Origin: Paraburkholderia oxyphila NBRC 105797
GTDB taxonomy: Bacteria > Pseudomonadota > Gammaproteobacteria > Burkholderiales > Burkholderiaceae
Reading direction: 5' to 3'
Length of the DNA stretch: 64,000 nt
Assembly: GCF_000685075.1 (NCBI RefSeq)
Contig: NZ_BAYD01000042.1
Span: 19,963-83,962 of the forward strand
The translations under genes and the position numbers were made by a program. Position 1 is the stretch's first letter; each line of letters opens with the position of its first letter. The notes under the pieces were generated by a model that ran no database searches, was not told where the DNA came from, and was given only the letters and a program-made list of their open reading frames with translations. Shown here in pieces: positions 8,467 through 16,215 of this stretch.

Positions 8467-9348
8467 TCAGTCAGCCGACAGGCCGTAGATCCGCCGCGCG
8501 TCGCGCGGCGTCGCAATTTTTTGCCCGATGCAGAGCAGCAGATCCTTTGCGCGCGCAACGAGTTGGGCATTGCTCTGCGCCAGCACGCCTTTCGACATGA
8601 AAATGTTGTCCTCGAGCCCGACTCTCACATGACCGCCCATCACCGCCGACTGGGCCACCATCGGGAATTCGGACCGGCCGATGCCGAACGCGGACCAGAT
8701 CGCGCCTGGCGGCAGCAGCGAACGCGCATAGGCCACCGTTTCGGGCGCAGCGGAAAATCCGTACTTGACGCCCATTACGATGCTGAAAAGCCCAGGGCCA
8801 GCGAGCGTTCCATCCGCAAGCAGATCGCGCGCGAGATGAATGTCGCCGGAATCGAAAACCTCGAGTTCGGGAAGCACGCCGGCCGCACGAATCTCCCTGG
8901 CCATCTTTCGCACGTTGGCCGGTGTGTTGATGACGACCTGCGCCCCGGAGTTCATCGTATTCAGATCGAGCGTCGCGATGTCGGGACGGATGATCCCGAT
9001 ATGCTCCACCCGCTGGTGCGGCGGCAATAGCGTCGTCCCCGGACCGGCCACACGCGGGTCCTCCTCGCCCGGCACGAACCGGCCGCCCGGCCCCGTCGTC
9101 AGATTGATGACCAGATCCTTGCTGCGACGACGAATCCGGTCGACGACATCGGCATAGAGGTCGATCTCCATCGACGGCCGCCCGGTTTCGGGATCGCGCA
9201 CATGGATATGAACGACCGAGGCGCCCGCCGCCTCGGCTTCGAGCGACGAAGTCGCAATCTGCTCCGGCGTAACCGGCAGTCCCGGGTGCTGCTCCGGCGT
9301 CGTCAGGTTTCCGGTTACGGCGCAGGTGATGATCACGGTGTCCAACAT
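8467..9348 (-). CDS. BKACE-family beta-keto acid cleavage enzyme (DUF849)
   Basis: A 293-aa TIM-barrel enzyme of the beta-keto acid cleavage family, which condenses a beta-keto acid with acetyl-CoA and splits it into acetoacetate plus a new CoA ester. Family marks are IITCAVTGN, the zinc-binding VHIHVRDPETGRPS, INLTTGPGG and the GVKYGF/GLEDN segments. It is in the operon with the hydroxyquinol-type dioxygenase, while maleylacetate reductase lies 9 kb away; that pathway yields 3-oxoadipate, a beta-keto acid. No 3-oxoadipate CoA-transferase or thiolase gene is present. Hence 3-oxoadipate + acetyl-CoA -> succinyl-CoA + acetoacetate is the likely reaction (inference; the family includes several substrates). 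Confidence 0.9.
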   Translation of the reverse strand: MLDTVIITCAVTGNLTTPEQHPGLPVTPEQIATSSLEAEAAGASVVHIHVRDPETGRPSMEIDLYADVVDRIRRRSKDLVINLTTGPGGRFVPGEEDPRVAGPGTTLLPPHQRVEHIGIIRPDIATLDLNTMNSGAQVVINTPANVRKMAREIRAAGVLPELEVFDSGDIHLARDLLADGTLAGPGLFSIVMGVKYGFSAAPETVAYARSLLPPGAIWSAFGIGRSEFPMVAQSAVMGGHVRVGLEDNIFMSKGVLAQSNAQLVARAKDLLLCIGQKIATPRDARRIYGLSAD

Positions 9349-9373
9349 TGAGCTTTCCCCTGTTCCGATCCAC

Positions 9374-10135
9374 TCAGAGATGCCTGCCGCCGTCGACCAC
9401 GATGGTCACGCCGGTCGAGAACGTCAGCCTCGTCGCGCACGCCTCGATGGCACGCGCGATGTCTTCCACCTGCCCGATCCGCTTCAGGGGCGTCGTAGCC
9501 GCGGCCTTCTCATTGAAGTCTTTACTGCGGCCCGGAACGAATGCCGTATCGACCACGCCGGGGCTCACGCCCAGCACCCGGATCCCCGGGGCAAGCGCGC
9601 GACCCAGCGCTTTCGTCATGTTGTCGAGGGCCGCCTTCGCTCCGCAGTACGCGACATTGCTGCCGATCGCCGTCGTCGCCGCGATCGACGAGACATTGAC
9701 GATCAAGCCGTCGCCCGACTCCCGAAGCGCGGGCGCAAATGCCCGAATACTCGAAAATACGCCACGGTAGTTGACGAGAAACACCGAATCGATGATTTCG
9801 TCGGTCAAGGCATCGAGGTCGCCATGCGGAATCGCGAAGGTCTTGCCCGCGGCATTGACCAGGATGTCCACGCGTCCCCATTTCGCGACCACGTCCGCCG
9901 CCGCCTTCCTGAGCGAACTCTCCGATGTGATATCCGCCTCCACGGCGCCGTGCCCGGATCCCGGCAACGCCGCGGCCTGTTGCGCCGCGCCGTGCGGATC
10001 TTGCCACACCGCGAGCACCACCGTCGCGCCCGCTGCCGCGAGCGTTTTGGCGGTTTCCGACCCGATCGCGCCGTTTCCGCCGATGATCACCGCAACCTTT
10101 CCATCCAGCTGCAGTTCAGAATTCGAATTTGACAT
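9374..10135 (-). CDS. SDR family NAD(P)-dependent oxidoreductase
   Basis: A 253-aa classical SDR with a GGNGAIGSETAKTL cofactor motif, NAAG, catalytic VSSIAA and YCGAK (YxxxK intact), VSPGVVDT and the C-terminal VDGG. I start at ATG 10135, just inside the stop of the dioxygenase gene (10148); a GTG at 10147 is an alternative. It is the second gene of the dioxygenase operon and under LacI operator 2. In beta-etherase systems SDRs oxidise the alpha-carbinol before GSH attack; here it could equally be a dihydrodiol or ring-hydroxyl dehydrogenase. Confidence 0.9.
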   Translation of the reverse strand: MSNSNSELQLDGKVAVIIGGNGAIGSETAKTLAAAGATVVLAVWQDPHGAAQQAAALPGSGHGAVEADITSESSLRKAAADVVAKWGRVDILVNAAGKTFAIPHGDLDALTDEIIDSVFLVNYRGVFSSIRAFAPALRESGDGLIVNVSSIAATTAIGSNVAYCGAKAALDNMTKALGRALAPGIRVLGVSPGVVDTAFVPGRSKDFNEKAAATTPLKRIGQVEDIARAIEACATRLTFSTGVTIVVDGGRHL

Positions 10136-10147
10136 GGCAAAACTCAC

Positions 10148-11056
10148 TCATTTGATTGGTGGAGTGGGAAATTCGCTGACCCCGGGATGAAGCGTGAGGT
10201 CATACGAAAAGACGTAGTGCGGGCGATTGAGCCTGGCGTCGGCCTCGGTACCCTCGCGATACTCGAAATGGCCCACGCAACTTCTCACGACGCCAAAGGT
10301 GACATCGCTCGACAGGTGTTCCGCGTCGTCCGCAAAAATCTGCGTGACCAACGTCTTGTAGTCAGGTCGGGACACCATGAAGTGCAGATGCGCGGGACGA
10401 TAGGGGTGACGCCCCTGGGCTCTCAACAAGGCCCCGACGGGACCATGGGTCGGCACGGGATAGCCCGCCGGCCGCACCGTTTCGAACCAGTAACGGCCGT
10501 GCGCGTCGGTCGTGAACCGTCCGCGCAGATTCATATCCGGCTGTTCCGGATCCTGATTTTCATAGAGCCCGACCGGCGACGCCTGCCAGACGTCAACCGT
10601 CGCCCCGCTGAGCGGCTCCCCGTCTTCGTCTCTCACATACCCGCTGACGAACATCGGCAGGGCACCCGTCTCGTGCCGCGAGATATTCGCGCCAAGTTCG
10701 CACCGCGGCGAGTTGCCCCGCCAGAACGGACCGAGCAGCGCGGCAGCCGTCTGACCGCCTTCCGTCGGGTTATTGAGCAGCGCGACCAGCGTCGAGATGC
10801 CGACCACATCCGCGGCGAGCACGACTTCGTTGTGCGTGTCGGTGTTGGCCTTGCCGATGCCCTCGACAAACTCGATGGCGGCCTGAAATTCGGCCTCGGT
10901 CAGGCCAACCTCGCGAACAAACGCATGCGCATGTTCCGCAAATGCCGTGACCAATGTCCGCAAACGTGCATCCGGTGTGCTGGCGAAAACGCGTTTCACC
11001 ATAGGGGTAAGCGCACTTTCGTCGTCAATGATTCCGTCGTCGTGATCGCCGTTCAT
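10148..11056 (-). CDS. intradiol ring-cleavage dioxygenase, probable hydroxyquinol 1,2-dioxygenase
   Basis: A 302-aa Fe(III) intradiol dioxygenase. It has the N-terminal dimerisation helices typical of catechol/hydroxyquinol dioxygenases (TEAEFQAAIEFVEGIGKA), the core GPFWRGNSP and VSGYVRDEDGEPLSGATVDVWQ, the ligand Tyr in GLYENQ, the second Tyr in GRYWFETVRP, and the two His in RPAHLHFMV. Length and the maleylacetate reductase nearby favour 1,2,4-trihydroxybenzene -> maleylacetate over catechol. It is the promoter-proximal gene of a four-gene operon with a LacI operator 31 bp upstream of the start. Confidence 0.9.
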   Translation of the reverse strand: MNGDHDDGIIDDESALTPMVKRVFASTPDARLRTLVTAFAEHAHAFVREVGLTEAEFQAAIEFVEGIGKANTDTHNEVVLAADVVGISTLVALLNNPTEGGQTAAALLGPFWRGNSPRCELGANISRHETGALPMFVSGYVRDEDGEPLSGATVDVWQASPVGLYENQDPEQPDMNLRGRFTTDAHGRYWFETVRPAGYPVPTHGPVGALLRAQGRHPYRPAHLHFMVSRPDYKTLVTQIFADDAEHLSSDVTFGVVRSCVGHFEYREGTEADARLNRPHYVFSYDLTLHPGVSEFPTPPIK

Positions 11057-11087
11057 GAATTCGTCTCCAATCTCAAGATAGCCTTAA

Positions 11088-11101
11088 TGCAACCGATTGC
11101 A
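11088..11101. promoter_or_regulatory. LacI-family operator 2 (dioxygenase operon)
   Basis: TGCAACCGATTGCA, matching operator 5 exactly and operator 1 at 13 of 14 positions. It lies 31 bp upstream of the dioxygenase start, where bound repressor would overlap the transcription start region. Confidence 0.8.
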
Positions 11102-11241
11102 TGTTATGGATTATGATTTGGCCTGTCAACGGTTCTTTCTCAGCAGATAGTCCACCGATCCGGCGTATCGATCCCCTGATAACAGGGCCGAAAGCCGCAA
11201 CCCGGAAACGCGCCTTGCATGATCAGTCTGCTGGTGTAGAA

Positions 11242-11255
11242 TGCAATCGATTGCT
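11242..11255. promoter_or_regulatory. LacI-family operator 3 (gamma-CA-like gene)
   Basis: TGCAATCGATTGCT, one mismatch from a perfect palindrome, ends only 14 bp before the ATG at 11270 and abuts the AGGA ribosome-binding sequence. Repressor bound here could act as a roadblock. Its centre is about 154 bp from operator 2, a distance that could allow looping. Confidence 0.75.
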
Positions 11256-11269
11256 TTAACAGGACAATC

Positions 11270-11794
11270 ATGACGATCTACTCTTTAGGTGAACTGCGGC
11301 CGCGAATCTCGCCTTCAGCCTTTGTCGCCCCTGAGGCGACCATTATTGGCGACGTCGTGATCATGGCCGGCGCGAGCATCTGGCCGGGCGCCGTGCTCAG
11401 AGGCGACAACGAACCCATTGTCATTTCGGAGGGCAGCAACGTTCAGGAAGGCGCCGTACTTCACACGGACGTGGGCTTCCCGCTTCTTGTGGAAGAAGGC
11501 GCGACGATCAGCCATCAGGCGATGTTGCACGGATGCACGATACGCGCGGGATCGCTGATCGGGATTCAGTCAGTCGTCCTCAACGGTGCCGAGGTCGGTG
11601 CAAAATGTCTGGTGGGAGCGGGCTCGATGGTCACGTCCGGAAAGAAGTTCGCGCCGGGGCAGCTCATTCTGGGCTCGCCCGCCGCCGTCAAACGGCCACT
11701 CCGGCAGGATGAAATCGAATCGATTCTGGGCACCGCGGCACGCTATGTCACGCGCAAAGACGCCTATCGGCGCGAACTGCGTATCGTCGACTGA
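11270..11794 (+). CDS. gamma-carbonic anhydrase-like hexapeptide-repeat protein
   Basis: A 174-aa left-handed beta-helix protein of the gamma-CA/PaaY family (hexapeptide repeats from IIGDVVIMAGASIWPGAVLRGD onwards). The three candidate metal histidines are present in AVLHTD, TISHQ and MLHGC, so a zinc site is likely. PaaY-type relatives act as thioesterases that rescue CoA from dead-end aromatic intermediates; others hydrate CO2. It has its own LacI operator and lies divergent from the dioxygenase operon, so a metabolic link with that operon is likely. Which reaction it performs is open. Confidence 0.88.
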   Translation: MTIYSLGELRPRISPSAFVAPEATIIGDVVIMAGASIWPGAVLRGDNEPIVISEGSNVQEGAVLHTDVGFPLLVEEGATISHQAMLHGCTIRAGSLIGIQSVVLNGAEVGAKCLVGAGSMVTSGKKFAPGQLILGSPAAVKRPLRQDEIESILGTAARYVTRKDAYRRELRIVD

Positions 11795-11883
11795 ACCCGC
11801 CGCCCCGGGGGCCCAACCAGGGTCGACCGGCGCCCGGCGGACTATTCGGGATTCATTTTCTAGCGAAATCTTCAGGAAAACTT

Positions 11884-12318
11884 ATGAACATTTCAAACAC
11901 CTCCGCACGAATCAGCGCCATTTGCTACGTCATCTGGGGAATACTGCACCTGCAGGCGGCGCATGCCGTCTACGTCGTCGGCCAGTCCATGAGTTTTTCG
12001 ATGGCGCAAGGCCGAGTCTTCCAGGATGCCTGGAATCTGCTCTTCTTTGCGCTTGCTGCCATCGGTATCGCCCTCACGCTGAACTGGCGTAACAGCGTCT
12101 GGGGCTACTGGATCAATTTCGTGAACATAGGCGTCGCCGATACGGGCTTTATCCTGTTCGTAGTCGTACCCGGCCATATGGGAATCTGGCCGGGCATCCT
12201 GGGCCCGGTATTCTGGATTGTTGGCCTGGTTTTCTCGACGCTTGGCATCGCAAGCCGACAGGACGGCACGGTGGGCACCCGGACACACGGCAATGATTCC
12301 CTGAGCCAACCGCAATAA
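11884..12318 (+). CDS. small four-helix membrane protein of unknown function
   Basis: A 144-aa protein with four apparent transmembrane segments (about residues 9-32, 48-66, 73-97 and 103-123), then a polar tail. Charged residues are few and include RVFQDAWN after helix 1. I recognise no catalytic motif. The gene follows the gamma-CA-like gene by 89 bp on the same strand and may share its LacI-controlled promoter. Similar small DoxX- or DUF-type proteins accompany catabolic clusters, but I cannot name a family. Confidence 0.7.
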   Translation: MNISNTSARISAICYVIWGILHLQAAHAVYVVGQSMSFSMAQGRVFQDAWNLLFFALAAIGIALTLNWRNSVWGYWINFVNIGVADTGFILFVVVPGHMGIWPGILGPVFWIVGLVFSTLGIASRQDGTVGTRTHGNDSLSQPQ

Positions 12319-12325
12319 ACGGCAC

Positions 12326-12400
12326 GAGCTCTACTACTGGACCACGCCCAACGGGCACAAGATCACGATTTTTCTGGAGGAGGCTGGCGTATGCCCGGGA
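12326..12400 (+). pseudogene. remnant of a GST N-terminus
   Basis: Directly after the small membrane-protein gene the plus frame reads ELYYWTTPNGHKITIFLEEA, the N-terminal strand and GSH-site helix of a YghU/Nu-class GST. There is no start codon in place, and after about 25 codons GST similarity ends in a long meaningless frame. The rest of the 633-bp gap before the porin holds the two LacI operators at 12629 and 12786 and nothing else recognised. It is a deletion relic of another island GST. Confidence 0.7.
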
Positions 12401-12628
12401 GCTACGACGGTCTCGCACGCTCGGCGCCTCTTGCGCACGGGGGCTAAACCGAAAGGCGTTGTACCCTGCCTTGTCGCCCGACGTGGCGGGATAACGTCTT
12501 CCCGCCACCAGCAACGTCGAAGCGCCACTCCACGCTTTCGCGCCCGAAACGACAAACGCGCGCGGTACGATCGCGTCCCAAAGCCCCCAGTCCGGCCGGC
12601 ATGCGCGCCCTCCTGCGTGACGCATAAA

Positions 12629-12642
12629 TGCAACCGGTTGCA
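12629..12642. promoter_or_regulatory. LacI-family operator 4 (porin, distal)
   Basis: TGCAACCGGTTGCA, a perfect 14-bp palindrome, 310 bp upstream of the porin start and 157 bp from operator 5. Paired operators at this distance suggest repression by looping. Confidence 0.8.
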
Positions 12643-12785
12643 CTTATTCCATCCCAATCGCATCCAAAGAATCCCCCTCTCGCCAGTAGCCACGGCACGG
12701 CCATGTCTCGACATTTTTCGAATAACAAAGGGTTTTCCCGCGATACACAGAATTATTTTTCGGCTGCATTATTCAGAAAAGCCAA

Positions 12786-12799
12786 TGCAACCGATTGCA
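12786..12799. promoter_or_regulatory. LacI-family operator 5 (porin, proximal)
   Basis: TGCAACCGATTGCA, identical to operator 2, 153 bp upstream of the porin start. Confidence 0.8.
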
Positions 12800-12951
12800 T
12801 TACAAAGAGGGCGCCATGACTTCGAGCGCCTCGCATTGACGATTTTTTAACATCGCGTTCTACCAGTCCGCCTCGTCCGGCGAGACGGATTGGCACCGTT
12901 CAAGAAATATGCATACCTAAATAAAAGACGGATTTTCAAAGGAGATCGAAG

Positions 12952-14100
12952 ATGGCGAAATCGTATCGAATTGCCTTGCTGGCCGGCCTGTCCGGCCTTG
13001 CTCTGGTGAGCGGCTCCGCGCAGGCGCAAAGTAGCGTCACCTTGTACGGGATTCTCGACAGCGGCGTCGAATTCGTGTCTCACGCCAGCAGCACCGGCGG
13101 CAATGTCGTCCGGATGCCGTCCAACACCGGCGAATTCCCCTCCCGCTGGGGCTTGCAGGGCAGCGAGGATATCGGCAGCCGGCTGCAGATCAAATTCGTG
13201 CTGGAAAGCGGCATCTATGAAAACACGGGTGGCCTGAATCAGGGTGGTCGCCTCTTTGGGCGTCAGGCATGGGTAGGCATCAATTCGCCGTACGGCCTGC
13301 TTTCCTTCGGTCGTCAGTACACGATGACCTATTGGGCGCTCGAAGACGCCGATATTACCGGGCCCGATGTCTACGGCCTCGACTCGCTGGACGCCTATAT
13401 CGCGAACGCCCGCAGCGACAATACCATTGCCTACAAAGGCACCTTCCATGGCCTGACCATCGGTGCAACGTATTCATTCGGACGTGACGCAGCCGGCACC
13501 GGGAATTCCCCGGGCCAGGGCATCTGCGTTGGGTCCGTTCCCGGCGATCCGCTGCAATGCCGCCAATGGTCTGCTCTGCTGAAATATGACTCCACCATTT
13601 TCGGCGTCGCCGCCGCCTACGACGAACAGCGCGGTGGCGAAGGAGCGGCGGCCAATCTGTACGACGGCGATCCGTCCTTTGCCCTCACGAGCAGCGGCGA
13701 CAAGGATGCACGGGCACAGTTGAACGGTTACATTCGGCCCTGGGAAGCCATCAAGTTCAGCGCCGGCTGGATTGGGCGCCGCGTGACTACCGTTTCATTG
13801 GCGACACCCGGCGTCAGCAACAACCTCTACTACATCGGCGCATCGTATCAAGTGATCCCCTCGCTCATGCTCGATGGCGAGGTGTCCCGTATCCTCAACC
13901 ACACCCAGGACGCACGGGCGACGCGTCCTACCATTCGGGCCACTTATTTTCTGTCGAAACGAACAGCCGTGTATGCGCAGGCCGCGTATCTGATCAATAG
14001 CAGCCACGCGGCGTACTCGATCAGCGCCGGCGGCGCGGGCAATCCGCCCAAGGGTGATGAACAAACGGCAGTCATGCTGGGTATGCGTCACCTCTTCTAG
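12952..14100 (+). CDS. Gram-negative trimeric porin (Burkholderia/Neisseria type), LacI-controlled
   Basis: A 382-aa outer-membrane porin. The signal peptide ends at SAQA and the mature part starts QSSVTLYGILDSGVEF, the hallmark first strand of betaproteobacterial porins. SRWGLQGSEDIG, LFGRQAWVGI and the C-terminal VMLGMRHLF with terminal Phe follow. AAGGAG at 12939-12944 supports the ATG. Two LacI operators upstream place it in the aromatic regulon, so it probably serves as the substrate entry channel. It differs from the second porin at 35.3 kb mainly in a longer central loop region. Confidence 0.93.
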   Translation: MAKSYRIALLAGLSGLALVSGSAQAQSSVTLYGILDSGVEFVSHASSTGGNVVRMPSNTGEFPSRWGLQGSEDIGSRLQIKFVLESGIYENTGGLNQGGRLFGRQAWVGINSPYGLLSFGRQYTMTYWALEDADITGPDVYGLDSLDAYIANARSDNTIAYKGTFHGLTIGATYSFGRDAAGTGNSPGQGICVGSVPGDPLQCRQWSALLKYDSTIFGVAAAYDEQRGGEGAAANLYDGDPSFALTSSGDKDARAQLNGYIRPWEAIKFSAGWIGRRVTTVSLATPGVSNNLYYIGASYQVIPSLMLDGEVSRILNHTQDARATRPTIRATYFLSKRTAVYAQAAYLINSSHAAYSISAGGAGNPPKGDEQTAVMLGMRHLF

Positions 14101-14172
14101 TTTCGTTCTGTCGCGGCTTCGTTTGAAAACGTGCGCCGCGCGAAAGGCGAGTTGTTCTGCAGGCGGTGCGGC

Positions 14173-14206
14173 GAGAGGGGCGTCACGGACGATACGCCCT
14201 TCTCTC
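14173..14206. terminator. hairpin between porin and convergent GST
   Basis: GAGAGGGGCGT pairs with ACGCCCTTCTCTC around a 10-nt loop in the 184-bp gap between the two 3' ends; a likely bidirectional terminator. Confidence 0.55.
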
Positions 14207-14284
14207 CTGCAGCAGTTGCGCATGCTCGGCAGGCATGGCGACTTCTGCCCCGGCAGATTCGAGTTTCCGGATTTACCCAGCCGT

Positions 14285-14956
14285 TCAGACGTTCTGCGGG
14301 AACAGCGCGCGGCGCGTTTCCTCGTCGAATTCCGCCTTCAGCGTGAGCTGTTCCTTGAGGGCAAGCGCACGTGCCGCCGCCGGACGCGCGGCCACTTCCT
14401 CGACCAGACGCTTGACGTTCGGGTACTCGCTCAGGCCCTTCTCGCCGAAGATGTAACCGGCAAAGTTGGCCCAGCCCCACAGTGCCATGTCAGCGATCGA
14501 ATACTCGTCGCCCGCCAGATACTTCGTGGTCGCGAGACGCGCATCGAGAACGCGGTAGTGACGCTCGATTTCCTTCAGATAGCGGTTGCGCGCGTACGGC
14601 ACCGGCTCCGGCGAGTGATGCAGGAAGTGTACGGCCTGACCCGAGAACGGCGAGAGCCCGGTGGCGATGAACAGCAGCCACGACAGCATTTCGGCGCGCG
14701 CGCGGGGCTCGGCCGGGATAAACTTGCCGTGCTTCGTGGCCAGGTGCATCAGGATCGCGTGCGAATCGAACACGGCAACGCCGTCGTCGACGATGGCCGG
14801 CACCTTGGCGTTCGGGCTGATCTTCAGGAACGACGGCAGGTGCTGCTCGCCCTTGAAGGTGTCGACCGCAACGAGCTCAAACGGCGTCTGCAGTTCTTCG
14901 AGCAGCAGGGCGGCTTTCAGCGGGTTGGGCGACGGGTGGAAATAAAACTGGAGCAT
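14285..14956 (-). CDS. glutathione S-transferase (third GST-fold gene of the island)
   Basis: A 223-aa canonical GST. The thioredoxin-fold half contains FHPSPNPLKAALLLEE, NAKVPAIVDDG with the cis-Pro, and VFDSHAILMHL (GSH gamma-Glu contact). The helical half has the N-capping motif YSIADMALWGW. The catalytic N-terminal residue appears to be Ser or Asn rather than Cys. It is divergent from the LysR gene at 15178, with a perfect inverted repeat between them, suggesting it is that regulator's target. It is not close to the LigF-like or Nu-class genes here, so it probably acts on a different conjugate. Substrate unknown. Confidence 0.88.
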   Translation of the reverse strand: MLQFYFHPSPNPLKAALLLEELQTPFELVAVDTFKGEQHLPSFLKISPNAKVPAIVDDGVAVFDSHAILMHLATKHGKFIPAEPRARAEMLSWLLFIATGLSPFSGQAVHFLHHSPEPVPYARNRYLKEIERHYRVLDARLATTKYLAGDEYSIADMALWGWANFAGYIFGEKGLSEYPNVKRLVEEVAARPAAARALALKEQLTLKAEFDEETRRALFPQNV

Positions 14957-15004
14957 GGTGATTCCTTCAAATGGGAAACAGGGTAATGGCTGCGGTTCAA
15001 TGCA

Positions 15005-15024
15005 GACGACTTTACTCAGTCGTC
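15005..15024. promoter_or_regulatory. inverted repeat, candidate LysR-box for the GST at 14285
   Basis: GACGACT, 6 nt, AGTCGTC: a perfect 7-bp inverted repeat starting 48 bp upstream of the GST start in the GST-lysR divergent gap. Size and location suit a LysR dimer site. Confidence 0.55.
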
Positions 15025-15177
15025 CGTGACATCACAGAGCCGGCGCATCCGGACAGTGCTTGCCTGGAACCGCGCTAGACCGCCGCAAGTTGCGGTCAAC
15101 GCGATAACGGCATGGTGGACGATCGCGACCCGTTTGCCGTACGATTTAACCGATTAACTTATTCGATGGAGTCGAAT

Positions 15178-16095
15178 ATGTTGTCCGAGGAAGAACTCGC
15201 GTTGCTCGATGCGATCCGGGAGACGGGCAGCCTGTCCCGTGCCGCGGCGCGGCTTGGCAAGGCGCCGTCCACGGTTTCGCACGCCGCCCGTCAGCTGGAA
15301 ACGCGCTTCGATGCGTTGCTGTTCGACCGGCGTCGATACCGTCTGCAGCTGACCCCGGCGGGACATCTGCTCGCAGAAGAAGCCAGTCGGCTGATGCTGG
15401 ACATGGCCCGGATGACACGGCGTGTGCGGCAGGTCGCGAGCGGCTGGGAAGATCGGCTGTGGATCGTCTCCGACGAGCTGCTCGAATTCGAAACCGTGAT
15501 GCCCGTGATCCGCGCGTTCGATGGCCTGCAATCCGGCGTCAAATTACGCCTGACCCACGAAATACTGAGCGGAACGTGGGAAGCGCTGCGCGACGGCCGA
15601 GCGGATCTTATCGTCGGCGCCACCAACGAACCTCCCGCCATTCCCGGCTTGCGCTGGTTCGAACTCGGCGTCGTCGAATGGGTATTCGCCGTTGCGCCAC
15701 GGCATCCGCTGGCCGCCGAAAAGGAGCCGCTTCGACGCGAGCGCATTGCTGCATACCGCTCCGTCGTGGTGGCGGATTCCGCGCGCATGACGGCGGGGCG
15801 CGCGTATGGGATCGTCGGCGGTCAGGACTCGCTTGCCTTGCCGGCCATGCATGCGAAGATTCTCGCCCAGCGCGACGGCCTTGGCGTGGGCTGGTTACCA
15901 CGGCATCGGGTCGCATCGCTGCTCGCGCGCGGTGAGCTGGTCGAGAAAGCCACGGTCGATCCGCGTGAGCCGAATGTGCTCTATGTCGCCTGGCGCGGTG
16001 AACACGAGGGCCGCGCCCTGCAATGGTGGGTCGACCAGTTGAAGCAGCCCAGGCTCGCGAAGCGGCTCGTGCGTGGCATCGATAAATTCGCGTGA
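15178..16095 (+). CDS. LysR-family transcriptional regulator
   Basis: A 305-aa LTTR. Its HTH LLDAIRETGSLSRAAARLGK followed by APSTVSHAARQLE is complete, and the effector domain follows. The ATG at 15178 is preferred because GGAG at 15168-15171 is well spaced; an in-frame ATG at 15166 and a longer upstream extension are possible but add no domain. The effector domain carries EWVFAVAPRHPLA and DGLGVGWLPRHRVA, typical of the ArgP/YhaJ-like branch; YhaJ relatives respond to aromatic compounds. It is divergent from the GST at 14285 and convergent with the hydrolase at 16216. Confidence 0.9.
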   Translation: MLSEEELALLDAIRETGSLSRAAARLGKAPSTVSHAARQLETRFDALLFDRRRYRLQLTPAGHLLAEEASRLMLDMARMTRRVRQVASGWEDRLWIVSDELLEFETVMPVIRAFDGLQSGVKLRLTHEILSGTWEALRDGRADLIVGATNEPPAIPGLRWFELGVVEWVFAVAPRHPLAAEKEPLRRERIAAYRSVVVADSARMTAGRAYGIVGGQDSLALPAMHAKILAQRDGLGVGWLPRHRVASLLARGELVEKATVDPREPNVLYVAWRGEHEGRALQWWVDQLKQPRLAKRLVRGIDKFA

Positions 16096-16215
16096 CGATC
16101 CCGACTGTTCCACCGTGGTTGAAGGTCATTCAACCTCGAGGCCAATTGTGTTTTGCAATTGTCTTGAAGAGAACGAAGGAGGCCCCGGCGGAAGGAAGCG
16201 TCTCCTTCATGTCGT

